Below are positions 15,417 through 23,691 of a stretch of DNA of 64,000 nt, piece after piece. The first letter of the stretch is position 1, and each line of letters starts with the position of its first letter. The DNA comes from Pseudomonas viridiflava. GTDB taxonomy: Bacteria; Pseudomonadota; Gammaproteobacteria; Pseudomonadales; Pseudomonadaceae. Position numbers and translations under genes: made by a program. Location of the stretch: NCBI RefSeq assembly GCF_900580675.1, contig NZ_UTBG01000147.1, positions 26,246 through 90,245 on the forward strand. Reading direction: 5' to 3'. The notes beneath the pieces were generated by a model. It was not told the DNA's origin and made no database searches. It worked only from the letters and a program-made list of their open reading frames with translations.

Positions 15417-17345
15417 TCAATTCGCCTCAATCACTGGAAAGTTGCCTTGGCTCAGTGCGTGATAGCGCGCCAGGGCCCATAACGGGAAGTACTCGGGATA
15501 ACCGTGATAATGCAGGTACATCGCACGCGGTATTCCCGTGCCGGTGGCATGGCGGTCGCGCCAGGTGCCGTCGCGGTGTTGCGCGTTCAATAAGTAAGTG
15601 ATGCCCAGGCGCGTGGTTGAGTGTTGCACGGCACCGGCTGCCAGCAATCCTAACAAGGCCCAAGCCGTTTGCGACGGATTACTCGCCGTTCGGCTGTGGC
15701 TCTGATGGTCCAGCGCATAACCGCTGGCGTTTTCGCCCCAGCCACCGTCGTCATTTTGGCTATGGATCAGCCAGTCGCGGGCGTGTTGCATCACGGGTGA
15801 CTGCAGGTCATAGCCAAGCGCAGCCAGTGCCTCCAGGGCCGACCAGGTGCCGTAGATGAAGTTGACGCCCCAGCGTCCCAGCCAACTGCCGTCGGGTTGC
15901 TGTTCTGCCAGCAGATAACGCAGGGCTTTATCGATAGCACTGTGGGACGTCGGGGTCGCCTCCAACCTTGCGAGCAATGCCAGGCAACGGGCGCTGACGT
16001 CTGCGCTGGGGCTGTCGATCATCAAGCCGTGTTCGGCAAAGGGGATGCTGTTGAGGTAAGACTGGGTATTTTCCGCTTCATGGGCGCCCCAGCCGCCCTT
16101 GCGGTTTTGCATGCCTTGGACCCATTCCCGAGCCCTGGTGATCGACTCGCGGTAATCGACCCCAAGGTCGGCCAGCATTGCCTGCTGCATGACCGTGGCG
16201 ACTAATGCGCTGTCGTCCACATCGGGATGCCACGGCAGGTTGTATTGACACGCCCAGCCGCCGGGGCGCAGGTGTGGCCGGGTGACCGTCCAGTCGCCAT
16301 CAACGTCGAGAATCTGCCTGTGCTTGAGCCAGTCAAGACCTCGCACAATGCTGGCGCTGGCCCGTTCGTCACCAGTTTCCAGCAGGGCCTGGCAAACCCA
16401 CGCCGTGTCCCTTACGGGCGATACGCAGGGTTGGCAATAAGCGCTTTGCGGGCCGACGACCAGCAGTTTTTCGCAAGCCTTATGGGCTGTTGCCACGGCT
16501 GGATCATCACGGCCGAACCCCAGGGCCTGGAGCGTGACCAGGCTGATGGCAATGGTCGGCAATGCGCCGCCGTAGCCATCCTCGCCATTGAGTTGGCCGA
16601 TCACGTAGGCCTGGGCCCTGTGCATTGCCGTTTGGCGACAGCGTTTGGGAAACCGGCGCTGGCAGCGGTGCAGCAACCGATCAAGCGCACTGAATGCGGC
16701 AAACCAGACTTTGTTCTGATGCGCGGCACGGGGCAGTGGCGTGGTGTTCCAGGCCGGGTCCACAAACAGTTCGGCGATGCTTATCTGCTGCGGGGCGCGC
16801 GCACGGGGGCGCAACACCTGCAGCATCGAGAAGGCCACGGTGAATGTGCGCGCAATGCAGAAAATCTTCGACAGGTGAAACGGAAACCAGCGCGGCAGCA
16901 GGATCACTTCCACGGGAATCAGCGGCAATGCCTCCCACGGGATGATGCCGAACAAGGCCAGCCAGAGGCGAGTGAACAGGTTGCTGTCGGCGCCGCCGCC
17001 GTGGCGACGGATCAGCGCACACGCCCGTAGCATGGCGGGTTCGTGTTCGGCGCACCCCAGAAGCTTCAGCGCCCAGTAGGTCTTCACACTGGTGCTCAGG
17101 TCAAAGCTGGCGCCCTGAAGCAACGGCCAGCCGCCTTGCGCTTGTTGCTGGTCGCGCAGGTAGCGCGCAAGCTTGGCGGCCAGTACGGGCTCGATGGGCT
17201 CCCCGAGAAAATGCATCAACACCACGTATTCAGCGGTCATTGCCGCATCGCTTTCCAGCGCGAAGACCCAATGCCCATCCGGCTGCTGTTTACCCAGCAA
17301 CGCGCTCACGGCACGGTCCATCACATGGTCTAGGCGTGGGATCAT
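15417..17345 (-). CDS. Squalene-hopene-cyclase-like triterpene cyclase, altered active site
   Basis: The ATG at 17345 has TGGGAGCG upstream and gives 642 residues, the family's usual length; a GTG at 17432 would add 29 residues and is the alternative. The class II cyclase fold is intact: repeated QW motifs (QQPDGHW, QNDDGGW, QHRDGTW, QQPDGSW) and the acid motif DVDD (375-378). Against Alicyclobacillus squalene-hopene cyclase recalled from memory, several active-site positions differ: W312 is Arg (SPVRDT), F365 is Cys (GGWACQY), Y420 is His (GAHEAENT), F601 is Ile and F605 is Met (GTGIPRAMYL). W489 (GRWG) and Y609 are kept. It probably protonates a polyprene, but hopene as product is doubtful. 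It is cotranscribed with the squalene-synthase-like gene and lies downstream of a LysR gene on the same strand. Confidence 0.85.
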   Translation of the reverse strand: MIPRLDHVMDRAVSALLGKQQPDGHWVFALESDAAMTAEYVVLMHFLGEPIEPVLAAKLARYLRDQQQAQGGWPLLQGASFDLSTSVKTYWALKLLGCAEHEPAMLRACALIRRHGGGADSNLFTRLWLALFGIIPWEALPLIPVEVILLPRWFPFHLSKIFCIARTFTVAFSMLQVLRPRARAPQQISIAELFVDPAWNTTPLPRAAHQNKVWFAAFSALDRLLHRCQRRFPKRCRQTAMHRAQAYVIGQLNGEDGYGGALPTIAISLVTLQALGFGRDDPAVATAHKACEKLLVVGPQSAYCQPCVSPVRDTAWVCQALLETGDERASASIVRGLDWLKHRQILDVDGDWTVTRPHLRPGGWACQYNLPWHPDVDDSALVATVMQQAMLADLGVDYRESITRAREWVQGMQNRKGGWGAHEAENTQSYLNSIPFAEHGLMIDSPSADVSARCLALLARLEATPTSHSAIDKALRYLLAEQQPDGSWLGRWGVNFIYGTWSALEALAALGYDLQSPVMQHARDWLIHSQNDDGGWGENASGYALDHQSHSRTASNPSQTAWALLGLLAAGAVQHSTTRLGITYLLNAQHRDGTWRDRHATGTGIPRAMYLHYHGYPEYFPLWALARYHALSQGNFPVIEAN

Positions 17346-17447
17346 GGTTTTACGCTCCCAGCCAGGGTAAAACCCCGGATTGGCTGGGATTAAAACGTCA
17401 AAAACCGGCGGCGCGATACTGTCAGAAATCACAGGGTCGACCTGCGG

Positions 17448-18332
17448 TTATCCGGCCATTTCGGCCTTGAGCAACTCGAAACATCGCTGCGCCGCCGGGC
17501 TCAGTCCCTGCCCGCTGCGGCTGATCAAACCGATCTGGCGATTGACGCCTTCGTGGTCGATGGGAATGCGCTTCAACCCCTCCAGGCTGTCCGCCGCCGA
17601 TTCCGGCAACACGCTGATCCCCAGCCCCTGGCGCACCAGCGCCAATACCGTCGACATGTAGTTGGCCTCCATGCCGGCGTTCATCGTCAGCCGCGTCTCA
17701 TCAAACAACGCATCGACTTGCTCACGCACGCTGCTGTCACGCCCGGTGAGGATGATCGGCTGGTCTGCCAGTTGCTTCAGGGTCAGCTGGCGATGGCGGG
17801 TGAGGGGATGATCCTGTGGCACGAATGCACACAGCCGATCATTCAGCACCGGCACAAACTCGAGGCCATGGCTGAGCCTCGCTCGTACGCCAATGCCGAA
17901 ATCCACTTCGCCGGCGCGCACCTGGGCATGAATACGGTGCGCCACCAAGTCATGCAGGCGCACTTCGATGCCGGCAAATCGCTCGCGAAACAGGCGCAAG
18001 ACGGGGGGCAGGGCGCCGGCGCAGACCGAGGGCAGAGCGGCGATGGTGACCACGCCACGCCGCAAGGCGGCCAAGTCGCGGGAGCCGGCAACAATGTTGT
18101 CCAGGTCCAGCAGCAGCTTTTCCATCGGGCCGCGCGCGTCCTGGCCGGCGGCGGTGATGCTCACATGGCGCGGGCTTCGGTCGAGCAGGGCGACGCCCAG
18201 CCAGTCTTCCAGTTGTTGCACCTGCACCGTCAGCGCCGACGGCGACAAGTGCAGCTCGTTGGCGGCCTTGGTAAAGCTGCCGGTACGCGCTACGGCAAGA
18301 AACGCCTGAATATGCTGGATCGAATTTTTCAT
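17448..18332 (-). CDS. LysR-family transcriptional regulator
   Basis: A 294-residue LysR protein. The HTH is at residues about 5-60 (FLAVARTGSFTKAANELHLS, then SALTVQVQQLEDWLG), followed by a periplasmic-binding-like effector domain (GLGISVLPESAADS near the C-terminus). The long in-frame extension above 18332 is antisense to the transporter and is rejected; the ATG at 18332 starts exactly at the HTH. It is divergent from CitMHS-AtuA, its likely target. The cyclase gene follows on the same strand, so it could also influence that unit. Confidence 0.9.
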   Translation of the reverse strand: MKNSIQHIQAFLAVARTGSFTKAANELHLSPSALTVQVQQLEDWLGVALLDRSPRHVSITAAGQDARGPMEKLLLDLDNIVAGSRDLAALRRGVVTIAALPSVCAGALPPVLRLFRERFAGIEVRLHDLVAHRIHAQVRAGEVDFGIGVRARLSHGLEFVPVLNDRLCAFVPQDHPLTRHRQLTLKQLADQPIILTGRDSSVREQVDALFDETRLTMNAGMEANYMSTVLALVRQGLGISVLPESAADSLEGLKRIPIDHEGVNRQIGLISRSGQGLSPAAQRCFELLKAEMAG

Positions 18333-18380
18333 TGTTGTTTTTCTCGAGCGTTTTGTTTTTACGAATATGACTGGCTGAAC

Positions 18381-18413
18381 ATTCCAATTTACAAAGGGTA
18401 ACGTGATTCCAAT
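18381..18413. promoter_or_regulatory. Direct repeat ATTCCAAT in the LysR/CitMHS gap
   Basis: ATTCCAAT occurs twice (18381 and 18406), 25 bp apart and therefore on nearly the same helix face, 50-80 bp upstream of the transporter start. Such spacing is compatible with a LysR tetramer site; this is inference. Confidence 0.35.
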
Positions 18414-18462
18414 ACTCGGGCTAAAACAATAACCGGCCGCAAAGGCCGCTCTGGAGTAACCC

Positions 18463-19755
18463 ATGCTCGCTACCCTGGGTGTCATCACCATCCTGTGCCT
18501 GCTCGCTGCCGTCATGAGCAAACGCCTCTCGCCACTGGTGGCCCTGATCGCCTTGCCGATCATCGCCGCGCTGCTCGGTGGCTTCGGCCTGCAAACCAGC
18601 GCCTTCATCATTACCGGTATCAAAAACGTCGCCCCCGTGGTGGGCATGTTTGTGTTCGCGATTCTGTTTTTCGGGATCATGACTGACGCAGGCATGCTTG
18701 ACCCCATCATTGATCGCATTCTGCGTACGGTAGGGACGCGTCCTACACGCATTGTCGTCGGTACCGCGACCCTGGCGCTGCTGGTGCACCTGGACGGCTC
18801 CGGCGCGGTGACCTTTCTGGTGACGGTGCCGGCGATGCTGCCGCTGTATACGCGGCTGGGCATCGACAAACGCATCCTTGCGTGTGTCTGTGCGATGGCC
18901 GCCGGGGTCAACTTCCTGCCGTGGACCGGCCCGGTGCTGCGCTCGTCGGCCGCCCTGCATGTGCCGGTCGCGGACCTGTTCCAGCCGCTGATCCCGGTGC
19001 AGATCGTCGGCCTGGTGTTTGTCTTCGCCTGCGCCTGGTGGCTCGGTCGGCGTGAAGAAAAACGCCTCGGCCTGGGCGCCGGCTCCACTGTGGATGCGAT
19101 GCCGCAACGCGTGCTCAGCGACGACGACATCAAGCTGCGCCGCCCGCGCCTGTTCTGGGTCAACCTGATGCTGACCGTGCTGGTGATGGTGGTGATGATC
19201 GCCGGCTGGGTCGACCCGGTGGTGATGTTCATGCTCGGCACCGTGGTGGCGTTGTGCATCAACTACCCGAACGTGGACGCCCAGCGCGCGCGGATCGACG
19301 CCCATGCAAAAACCGCCTTGACCATGGCCAGCATCCTGCTCGCTGCCGGGGTGTTCACCGGCATCATGCAAGGCACCGGCATGCTCAAGGCGATCGCCGA
19401 AGTGGCGGTGGCGCAGATTCCGGCGGGCCACGGCAAGTTGATCCCGGCCGTGGTGGGCTTTATTTCCATGCCGCTGAGCATGCTGTTCGACCCAGACTCC
19501 TACTATTTCGGCGTGATGCCGGTGATCGCCGAAGTCGGCAAGGCCCTGGGCGTCGACCCGCTGCAAGTGGCCCAGGCCTCGCTGCTGGGCGTGCACACCA
19601 CCGGTTTCCCGGTCAGCCCGCTGACCCCGGCGACCTTCCTGTTGGTGGGCCTGTGCAAGGTCGAACTGGCCGATCACCAGCGCTTCACCATCCCTTTTCT
19701 GTTTGCCGCGTCAGTGTTGATGACCCTGACCGCGTTGCTCCTGGGAGTGTTTTGA
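18463..19755 (+). CDS. CitMHS-family citrate/tricarboxylate transporter
   Basis: A 430-residue inner-membrane protein with about 11-12 hydrophobic helices and the CitMHS features: NVAPVVGMFVFAILFFGIMTDAGMLDPI, HLDGSGAVTFLVTVPAMLPLY and FDPDSYYFGVMPVIAEVG, the last typical of metal-citrate:H+ symporters. GGAGTAA precedes the ATG. It is first in the operon with the two AtuA-family genes, whose starts follow at 1 bp and by a 4-bp overlap. The natural substrate is probably a hydroxy-tricarboxylate or a related acid; sequence alone does not decide. Confidence 0.88.
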   Translation: MLATLGVITILCLLAAVMSKRLSPLVALIALPIIAALLGGFGLQTSAFIITGIKNVAPVVGMFVFAILFFGIMTDAGMLDPIIDRILRTVGTRPTRIVVGTATLALLVHLDGSGAVTFLVTVPAMLPLYTRLGIDKRILACVCAMAAGVNFLPWTGPVLRSSAALHVPVADLFQPLIPVQIVGLVFVFACAWWLGRREEKRLGLGAGSTVDAMPQRVLSDDDIKLRRPRLFWVNLMLTVLVMVVMIAGWVDPVVMFMLGTVVALCINYPNVDAQRARIDAHAKTALTMASILLAAGVFTGIMQGTGMLKAIAEVAVAQIPAGHGKLIPAVVGFISMPLSMLFDPDSYYFGVMPVIAEVGKALGVDPLQVAQASLLGVHTTGFPVSPLTPATFLLVGLCKVELADHQRFTIPFLFAASVLMTLTALLLGVF

Positions 19756-19756
19756 G

Positions 19757-21082
19757 ATGAAAACCTTGCGCATCGGTTCCGGCGCCGGCTACTCCGGCGA
19801 TCGTATTGAACCTGCCGTGGAATTGGCCGAACAGGGCGACCTCGATTACCTGGTCTTCGAATGCCTGGCCGAACGCACCATCGCCCTGGCGCAACAGGCG
19901 CGCATCGGCGACCCGCAGGGCGGCTACGACCCGCTGTTGAGTGAGCGCATGCGTCGGGTATTGCCGTTTGTTGGCGTGGGCGGCGGGCGCCGTCGTTTGC
20001 GCGTGATCACCAATATGGGCGCAGCCAATCCGGTGTCGGCAGCGACTGAAGTACGACGCATCGCCAGCGAGCTGGGCTTGCACCTCAAGGTCGTGGCGGT
20101 GGTCGGCGATGATGTTTTGCAGGCGTTGCAGCCTGAGCAAGTGCTCGACAACGGCCAGACGGTCGGCTCTCTGGGGGAGCGGCTGATTTCGGCGAATGCC
20201 TACCTGGGCGTGGAGGGCATTCTTGAAGCACTGCGCGCCGGCGCCGACGTGGTGATCACCGGGCGCGTCGCCGACCCGTCGCTGTTCCTCGCGCCGCAGA
20301 TGTTCGAGTTCGGTTGGGCGGCGGATGACTGGCAGCGCCTCGGGCGCGGCACGCTCGTCGGGCATTTGCTCGAATGCGCCGGGCAAGTCAGCGGCGGCTA
20401 TTTTGCCGACCCCGGTTTCAAGGATGTGGACGACCTCGCGCGCCTGGGCTTTCCCCTGGCCGAGATCAATGCCGACGGCGAAGCCTTGATCACCAAGGTC
20501 GCAGGCTCCGGTGGGCGGGTCAGCCGCGCCACCTGCACCGAGCAACTGATCTATGAAGTACATGATCCGGCGGCCTACCTCACACCGGACGTGACCGCCG
20601 ATTTTTCCCGAGTGAGCTTTGCCGAGGAGGGCAATGATCGGGTGCGCGCCCAGGGTGCCGGTGGGCGTGCACGGCCTGAGCAGTTGAAAGTCAGCGTCGG
20701 CTATCTGGACGGATGGATCGGCGAGGGGCAGATGTCCTACGGTGGCCCTGGTGCTGTCGCACGGGCGCAGTTGGCGCGGGATGTCGTCCTCAAACGTCTT
20801 GAACTGATGGGCGTGAAGATGCAGGACGTACGCGCCGAGCTGATCGGCATGGACTCGCTGCACGGTCCGCGCAGCAGCGTCGAGCCGTGGGAAGTGCGCC
20901 TGCGCGTGGCCGCCCGCTGTGAAGAACGCAGCGAAGCGGTGCGGGTCGGCAATGAAGTGGAAACCCTCTACACCAACGGCCCGTCGGGCGGCGGCGGTGC
21001 CAGTAAAAGCCTGCGCCAGGTGGTGGCGGTGGCGTCGCTGCTGCTGCCGCGTGGCGCGGTCAACCCGAGGATCGAAGCATGA
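19757..21082 (+). CDS. AtuA-family protein (DUF1446, acyclic terpene utilisation-like)
   Basis: A 441-residue protein matching the DUF1446 core: GSGAGYSGDRIEPAVELAEQ at the N-terminus, LVFECLAERTIALAQ, RVITNMGAANP and GADVVITGRVADPSLFLAP. The family is named for AtuA of citronellol/geraniol breakdown, but most members are uncharacterised and linked to acid transporters and acyl-CoA genes. It starts directly after the transporter stop. No other atu genes are near, so the terpene label should not be taken as function. Confidence 0.8.
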   Translation: MKTLRIGSGAGYSGDRIEPAVELAEQGDLDYLVFECLAERTIALAQQARIGDPQGGYDPLLSERMRRVLPFVGVGGGRRRLRVITNMGAANPVSAATEVRRIASELGLHLKVVAVVGDDVLQALQPEQVLDNGQTVGSLGERLISANAYLGVEGILEALRAGADVVITGRVADPSLFLAPQMFEFGWAADDWQRLGRGTLVGHLLECAGQVSGGYFADPGFKDVDDLARLGFPLAEINADGEALITKVAGSGGRVSRATCTEQLIYEVHDPAAYLTPDVTADFSRVSFAEEGNDRVRAQGAGGRARPEQLKVSVGYLDGWIGEGQMSYGGPGAVARAQLARDVVLKRLELMGVKMQDVRAELIGMDSLHGPRSSVEPWEVRLRVAARCEERSEAVRVGNEVETLYTNGPSGGGGASKSLRQVVAVASLLLPRGAVNPRIEA

Positions 21083-21399
21083 AACTGCACGCGCTGGCCC
21101 ATTCCCGCACCGGGGATAAAGGCGATACCTCGAACATCTCGATCATTGCCTATCGCCCCGAAGATTACCCATTGCTGTGCGAACAGCTGACCGCCGAACG
21201 CGTGGCCGAGTTTTTTGCCGGTTTGCGCGATCCCGCTGCGGCGCCGGTGCGGCGTTATGAATTGCCTGATGTGCAGGCGCTGAACTTCGTGCTGCCGGGC
21301 ATCTTGCGCGGCGGCGTCACACGCTCGCTGGCGCTGGATGCCCACGGCAAGTGCCTGGGCTCGGCCTTGCTCGATCTTGAATTGGCAATACCTGCTTAA
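21079..21399 (+). CDS. AtuA-like C-terminal domain protein
   Basis: A 106-residue protein corresponding to the small AtuA-like domain that is fused to the C-terminus of DUF1446 in some species. It begins KLHALAHSRTGDKGDTSNIS, the characteristic opening, and ends LRGGVTRSLALDAHGKCLGS. Its ATG overlaps the preceding stop as ATGA, so the two halves are probably made together and act as one complex. Function unknown. Confidence 0.8.
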   Translation: MKLHALAHSRTGDKGDTSNISIIAYRPEDYPLLCEQLTAERVAEFFAGLRDPAAAPVRRYELPDVQALNFVLPGILRGGVTRSLALDAHGKCLGSALLDLELAIPA

Positions 21400-21415
21400 C
21401 CACACGGCCAAACAA

Positions 21416-21482
21416 ATGTGGGAGCTGGCTTGCCTAACTGATAAGCCGAGGTGTCGGCATCGCAGGCAAGCCAGCCCCCACA
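21416..21482. repeat. REP-type inverted repeat
   Basis: TGTGGGAGCTGGCTTGCCT faces AGGCAAGCCAGCCCCCACA across a 28-bp spacer, between convergent genes. This is the same family as at 1175 and may act as a bidirectional transcript end. Confidence 0.8.
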
Positions 21483-21499
21483 AGGGTTAACAGTGCGTG

Positions 21500-21871
21500 T
21501 CAGACCGCGGCGAAACGCTTGTCCAGGTAATCGATGATCACCTTGGAGTCATACATCCAGGTGGTCTGGCCATTCTCTTCGATGCGCAGGCACGGCACTT
21601 TGATTTTGCCGCCTTGCTCCAGCAGGGTCTGGCGGTCCTGCTCGTTGTTCTTCGCGTCCTTGAGCGCCACCGGCACATTCAGGCGGTGCAGGGTGCGGCG
21701 GGTCTTCACGCAGAACGGGCAGGCGTGGAATTGGTACAGGGTCAGTTCCTTGGCCGCCGCGTTGACCTGTGCCTGCTGTTCGGCGGGACGCTGCATTTTG
21801 CGTGGGCGGGTAAGAAAGTCGCCCGCGATGATGATGTGGCCGAGGCCCACTCGAAGTGCTTTGACGAACAT
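21500..21871 (-). CDS. Glutaredoxin / GST N-terminal-domain protein
   Basis: A 123-residue protein with an N-terminal hydrophobic stretch (GLGHIIIAGDFLTRP) and then a single thioredoxin-fold domain: ELTLYQFHACPFCVKTRR carries the redox CPFC pair (near residue 52), KIKVPCLRIEENG gives the cis-Pro, and WMYDSKVIIDYL the glutathione-contact helix. It is likely a monothiol/dithiol disulfide reductase held at the membrane. It is followed upstream (in map terms) by folE on the same strand, separated by a terminator. Confidence 0.82.
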   Translation of the reverse strand: MFVKALRVGLGHIIIAGDFLTRPRKMQRPAEQQAQVNAAAKELTLYQFHACPFCVKTRRTLHRLNVPVALKDAKNNEQDRQTLLEQGGKIKVPCLRIEENGQTTWMYDSKVIIDYLDKRFAAV

Positions 21872-21929
21872 GGCTGAAACCTCTTGCCCATGAAGAAGGG
21901 GCCGCAGCTTACCTGATTTTCAGCAGGCG

Positions 21930-21961
21930 AAAAAAAACCGGCGATGAACGCCGGCTTTTTC
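21930..21961 (-). terminator. Terminator after folE
   Basis: Read on the minus strand, GCCGGCG-TTCAT-CGCCGGT is followed by eight T. It separates folE from the glutaredoxin-like gene. Confidence 0.8.
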
Positions 21962-21973
21962 GTACGCAGCCTG

Positions 21974-22519
21974 TTACTTGATCAGGCTGAGGAATTCGCT
22001 GCGGGTTGCCGCGTTTTCGCGGAACTCACCCAGCATCACCGAGGTGATCATCGACGAATTCTGTTTCTCCACACCGCGCATCATCATGCACATGTGCTTG
22101 GCCTCGATCACCACGGCCACGCCCAGGGCGCCGGTCACCTGCAACACGGCATCGGCGATCTGGCGGCTGAGGTTTTCCTGGATCTGCAGGCGGCGGGCAT
22201 ACATGTCGACAATCCGCGCGACCTTCGACAGGCCCAGCACTTTGCCGCTCGGGATGTAGGCAACGTGCGCCTTGCCAATAAACGGCAGCAGGTGGTGTTC
22301 GCACAACGAATACAACTCGATGTCCTTGACCAGCACCATTTCGCTGTTGTCGGAGCTGAACAAGGCACCGTTGGTGACTTCTTCCAGTGTCTGTTCATAG
22401 CCGCGGCAAAGGTACTGCATTGCCTTGGCGGCACGCTTTGGCGTGTCGAGCAGGCCCTCGCGGGAAACGTCCTCGCCGAGTTGGCCGAGGATCGCGGTGT
22501 AATTCTGTTCCAGGGACAT
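21974..22519 (-). CDS. folE: GTP cyclohydrolase I
   Basis: The 181-residue enzyme makes dihydroneopterin triphosphate for folate and pterins. Motifs are [36 protein letters not shown] (zinc Cys and His residues), [20 protein letters not shown] and [14 protein letters not shown] (second zinc Cys). The ATG at 22519 ([11 protein letters not shown]) is the family start; a longer frame upstream is discarded. The Smr gene lies 76 bp upstream on the same strand. Confidence 0.95.
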   Translation of the reverse strand: MSLEQNYTAILGQLGEDVSREGLLDTPKRAAKAMQYLCRGYEQTLEEVTNGALFSSDNSEMVLVKDIELYSLCEHHLLPFIGKAHVAYIPSGKVLGLSKVARIVDMYARRLQIQENLSRQIADAVLQVTGALGVAVVIEAKHMCMMMRGVEKQNSSMITSVMLGEFRENAATRSEFLSLIK

Positions 22520-22595
22520 GAAACTACCTGTGGGATTTTCGCAAAGCGCAAGGTTACGGTGGCCGACACATCGCTGCAAGCCTGACGATGGCACT

Positions 22596-23153
22596 TTACT
22601 CGTCGCGCCCTTCCATCATGGTGCGCTTGAGCATCACGTACACCGCCCCCGCACCGCCGTGACGGGCCTGGCAGGAGGTGAAACCGAGTACCTGGGCGTG
22701 CTGGCGCAGCCAGGTGTTGACGTGGCTCTTGATCATCGGGCGCTTGCCGTCCAGCCGCACGGCCTTGCCGTGGGTCACGCGCACGCAGCGGATTTCGAAC
22801 TTGGTGGCTTCGGCGAGGAAGGCCCACAGGGTTTCCCGGGCTTTTTCCACAGTCATGCCGTGCAGGTCGAGGCTGCCTTCGAAGGGGATCTGGCCGATCT
22901 TGAGCTTGCGCATCTGGCTTTCCTGCACGCCATCGCGGGCCCATATCAGCTCGTCTTCGGGGCCGACGTCAATCACGAACTGGTCCGACAAGCCATCCAC
23001 GGTGGTGGCATCGGTGCGCACGGTGGCCGCCTGGCGCAACTTGGCGATCTGCGCCCGGTCAGCCTTGGGCTTGCCGGTGTCGGCACGGTCGTGCTTGATC
23101 GGCTTGACGCCGCGCAGCTCGTTTTTGAACAGGGAAAAATCGTCGTCTTGCAT
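22596..23153 (-). CDS. Smr-domain protein (putative endonuclease/RNase)
   Basis: A 185-residue protein with a charged N-terminal arm and a C-terminal Smr domain (residues about 95-180): [20 protein letters not shown], then RVTHGKAVR and [24 protein letters not shown] and the GGxGA block are the three defining motifs. Smr proteins cleave DNA or RNA, and recent family members act on stalled-ribosome mRNA; which applies here is not readable. GGAGG precedes the ATG. Confidence 0.88.
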   Translation of the reverse strand: MQDDDFSLFKNELRGVKPIKHDRADTGKPKADRAQIAKLRQAATVRTDATTVDGLSDQFVIDVGPEDELIWARDGVQESQMRKLKIGQIPFEGSLDLHGMTVEKARETLWAFLAEATKFEIRCVRVTHGKAVRLDGKRPMIKSHVNTWLRQHAQVLGFTSCQARHGGAGAVYVMLKRTMMEGRDE

Positions 23154-23228
23154 GTCAGCCTCCGCGAAGGGCGGGCAGTTTACCTAAATCGCGGCGGCCA
23201 GGGCGCAGGAAACGCTATCCAAGCGCCA

Positions 23229-23549
23229 TCAGTCGTGCTTTTTCATCAAGTGCGAGGCGATGTTCAGTGACAACGGTTGGCGCATCTTCCGACGGCTACG
23301 GCGCCATAACCACACACCCAGCCACAGCACCAGCAGCCCGATCACTGCCAGGATCGCCGAACCTCCAGGGCTGGCATTCAGTTCGCCAAGGGCCGGCGAA
23401 TGACCCAACAAACCGGCAGCGCCGGCACCCGCCAACAGCAGACCTACAATCGCCAGCAGCGCGGCAAAGCCGGCTACCAGGCGCAGACGCCAGTTGCTCG
23501 GGCCCTTGGGGCGCAAGCGACGAGCATCAAAACCATCGGATATCTTCAT
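23229..23549 (-). CDS. Small two-helix membrane protein, unknown function
   Basis: A 106-residue protein with a basic N-terminus, two hydrophobic helices (residues about 25-48 and 64-84: LVAGFAALLAIVGLLLAGAG and AILAVIGLLVLWLGVWLW) and a basic tail. I recognise no family. It lies 75 bp upstream of the Smr gene on the same strand and has a good purine-rich site before the ATG. Confidence 0.65.
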   Translation of the reverse strand: MKISDGFDARRLRPKGPSNWRLRLVAGFAALLAIVGLLLAGAGAAGLLGHSPALGELNASPGGSAILAVIGLLVLWLGVWLWRRSRRKMRQPLSLNIASHLMKKHD

Positions 23550-23644
23550 TCCGACCTTTCCTCCAGGGTATCGGCCCTTCGACCGGAAGATACACAGGTT
23601 GTTCCTGTGCCTGAGGCAATTGCGCCAAATGAAGAGGCTTTGCG

Positions 23645-23681
23645 GATGAGCGGGGCAATAAACATTGCCGCGCCGCTCATC
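23645..23681. terminator. Hairpin 3' of the isochorismatase-like gene
   Basis: GATGAGCGG pairs with CCGCTCATC, with inner GCAAT/ATTGC and a 4-nt AAAC loop. There is no T-run on either strand, so it may be an attenuating or mRNA-end-stabilising hairpin, not a classical terminator. Confidence 0.4.
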
Positions 23682-23691
23682 AGAAGGTCGA

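Noticed and set aside
17346..17432. GTG start extending the cyclase by 29 residues
   Set aside because: Weak ribosome site; the ATG at 17345 has a better one and gives the usual length, but the GTG is not excluded.
17448..19262. 604-codon frame on the minus strand covering LysR and the CitMHS gene
   Set aside because: The LysR domain begins at 18332; the upstream part is Arg/Ser/Thr-rich shadow of the transporter.
19757..21082. Linking the AtuA gene to the adjacent triterpene genes as a terpene catabolic system
   Set aside because: DUF1446 proteins are broad, the genes are on opposite strands with a LysR between, and no other terpene-degradation genes are present.
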